Of a stretch of 13,860 nucleotides of DNA, positions 13,609 through 13,860 are shown in pieces. The stretch is taken from NCBI GenBank assembly GCA_015486655.1, contig WFRF01000129.1, positions 1-13,860 of the forward strand. Reading direction: 5' to 3'. Each line of letters opens with the position of its first letter. Within the stretch, counting starts at the first letter, position 1. The notes below the pieces were generated by a model. That model saw nothing but the letters and a program-made list of their open reading frames with translations, was not told the DNA's origin and ran no database searches. Origin of the DNA: Caldifarciminota bacterium (lineage in GTDB: Bacteria > Hydrothermota > 32-111 > QNBC01). Both the position numbers and the translations under genes were made by a program.

Positions 13609-13860
13609 AGTTAAATGTAAATTCGGAGAGAGCAAAGCGGATATCAGGATTATTGCAAGAGGTAAGGATTTGGGAGAAGCTGTTGAAAACAGCTTCTCCT
13701 GTTTTTATTCGTATGTATTTAATACGGAAAGAACAGAATCTCTGAATAATGTGGAAAGAATACAATTTAGAGTGGAAAACGGTGAGACGGAAGATGTTAT
13801 ACATGATATATATTCCGAGATAATTTATCTGATCTATGTCAGGGAATATGTCATTAGAGA
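13595..13860 (+). CDS. Archease-like protein, 5' part only (runs off the window)
   Basis: ATG at 13595 opens a frame that stays open for 88 codons to the window end. The start overlaps the previous gene by 14 nt; its ribosome site is weak. The segment GESKADIRIIARGKDLGEAV (11-30) followed by ENSFSCFYSYVF matches the archease opening (usually HTADIGI..GK.LEEAFENAA..LF), with Asp16 at the conserved metal-binding Asp; the usual His-Thr before Ala-Asp is Ser-Lys. The later EDVIHDIYSEIIYLIYV corresponds to the conserved LLVDWLNELLYLFD helix. Archease activates the RNA ligase RtcB, often encoded nearby, so rtcB may lie just right of the window. A terminator-like hairpin at 13673-13709 sits inside the frame. 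The family call rests on motif reading of a partial protein. Confidence 0.6.
   Translation, partial: MRRNKVKCKFGESKADIRIIARGKDLGEAVENSFSCFYSYVFNTERTESLNNVERIQFRVENGETEDVIHDIYSEIIYLIYVREYVIR
13673..13709 (+). terminator. Terminator-like hairpin inside the archease-like frame
   Basis: GGAGAAGCTGTT (13673-13684), a 3-nt loop, AACAGCTTCTCC (13688-13699): a perfect 12-bp stem followed by TGTTTTTATT. It lies 64 nt after the stop of the calcium-loop gene, where that operon's terminator would be expected, yet within the next open frame. Confidence 0.65.

Overview
The window is AT-rich, tightly packed bacterial DNA. It points to a Gram-negative organism with an outer membrane: there is a PorV-like beta-barrel protein ending in Phe, several lipoproteins or exported proteins, and a BcrC-type undecaprenyl-diphosphate phosphatase. 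The mix of a PorV/UPF0164-type protein, a DUF4384-PEGA protein, an Fn3 lipoprotein and an archease-like gene resembles FCB-group or uncultured candidate-phylum genomes. I cannot place it more precisely from sequence alone.

Layout. (1) 1-1480, plus strand: an ammonium channel gene (amtB) with a sigma70-type promoter and a downstream hairpin; no glnK is adjacent. (2) 1499-2195, plus: a doubtful 38-codon ORF overlapping the start of a PAP2/BcrC-type phosphatase, then a 16-bp perfect hairpin where transcription converges. (3) 7574-2302, minus: a compact five-gene operon, PorV-like, truB, ribF, rpsO, pnp, with overlaps of 50, 3 and 38 nt and one 11-nt gap. It joins an outer-membrane gene to the classical RNA-modification, translation and decay cluster. 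(4) 8899-7683, minus: a single substrate-binding lipoprotein of branched-chain amino acid type with its own promoter and terminator and no transporter partners. (5) 9078-9858, plus: surE, ending in a bidirectional terminator shared with (6) an initiator tRNA-Met on the minus strand, driven by a perfect-consensus sigma70 promoter. (7) 10001-11105, plus: a membrane-anchored endonuclease/exonuclease/phosphatase-fold protein with a strong terminator. (8) 11102-13860, plus: the most interesting region. Two identical 17-bp NtrC-like palindromes lie 73 bp apart (about seven helical turns) upstream of a textbook sigma54 -24/-12 promoter. This drives an Fn3 lipoprotein, a DUF4384-PEGA exported protein, and a small secreted protein with six Asp-rich calcium-loop-like repeats. 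An archease-like gene follows and runs off the right edge.

How it fits together. The minus-strand operon and the initiator tRNA are translation and RNA housekeeping genes. The right-hand module looks like an envelope or secreted-protein system under enhancer-dependent sigma54 control, which suggests a tightly switched response. Inside it, a near-consensus sigma70 promoter places the predicted +1 on an ATG of the calcium-loop gene (possible leaderless transcript), and a terminator-like hairpin sits inside the archease-like reading frame. Both suggest layered control within the operon.
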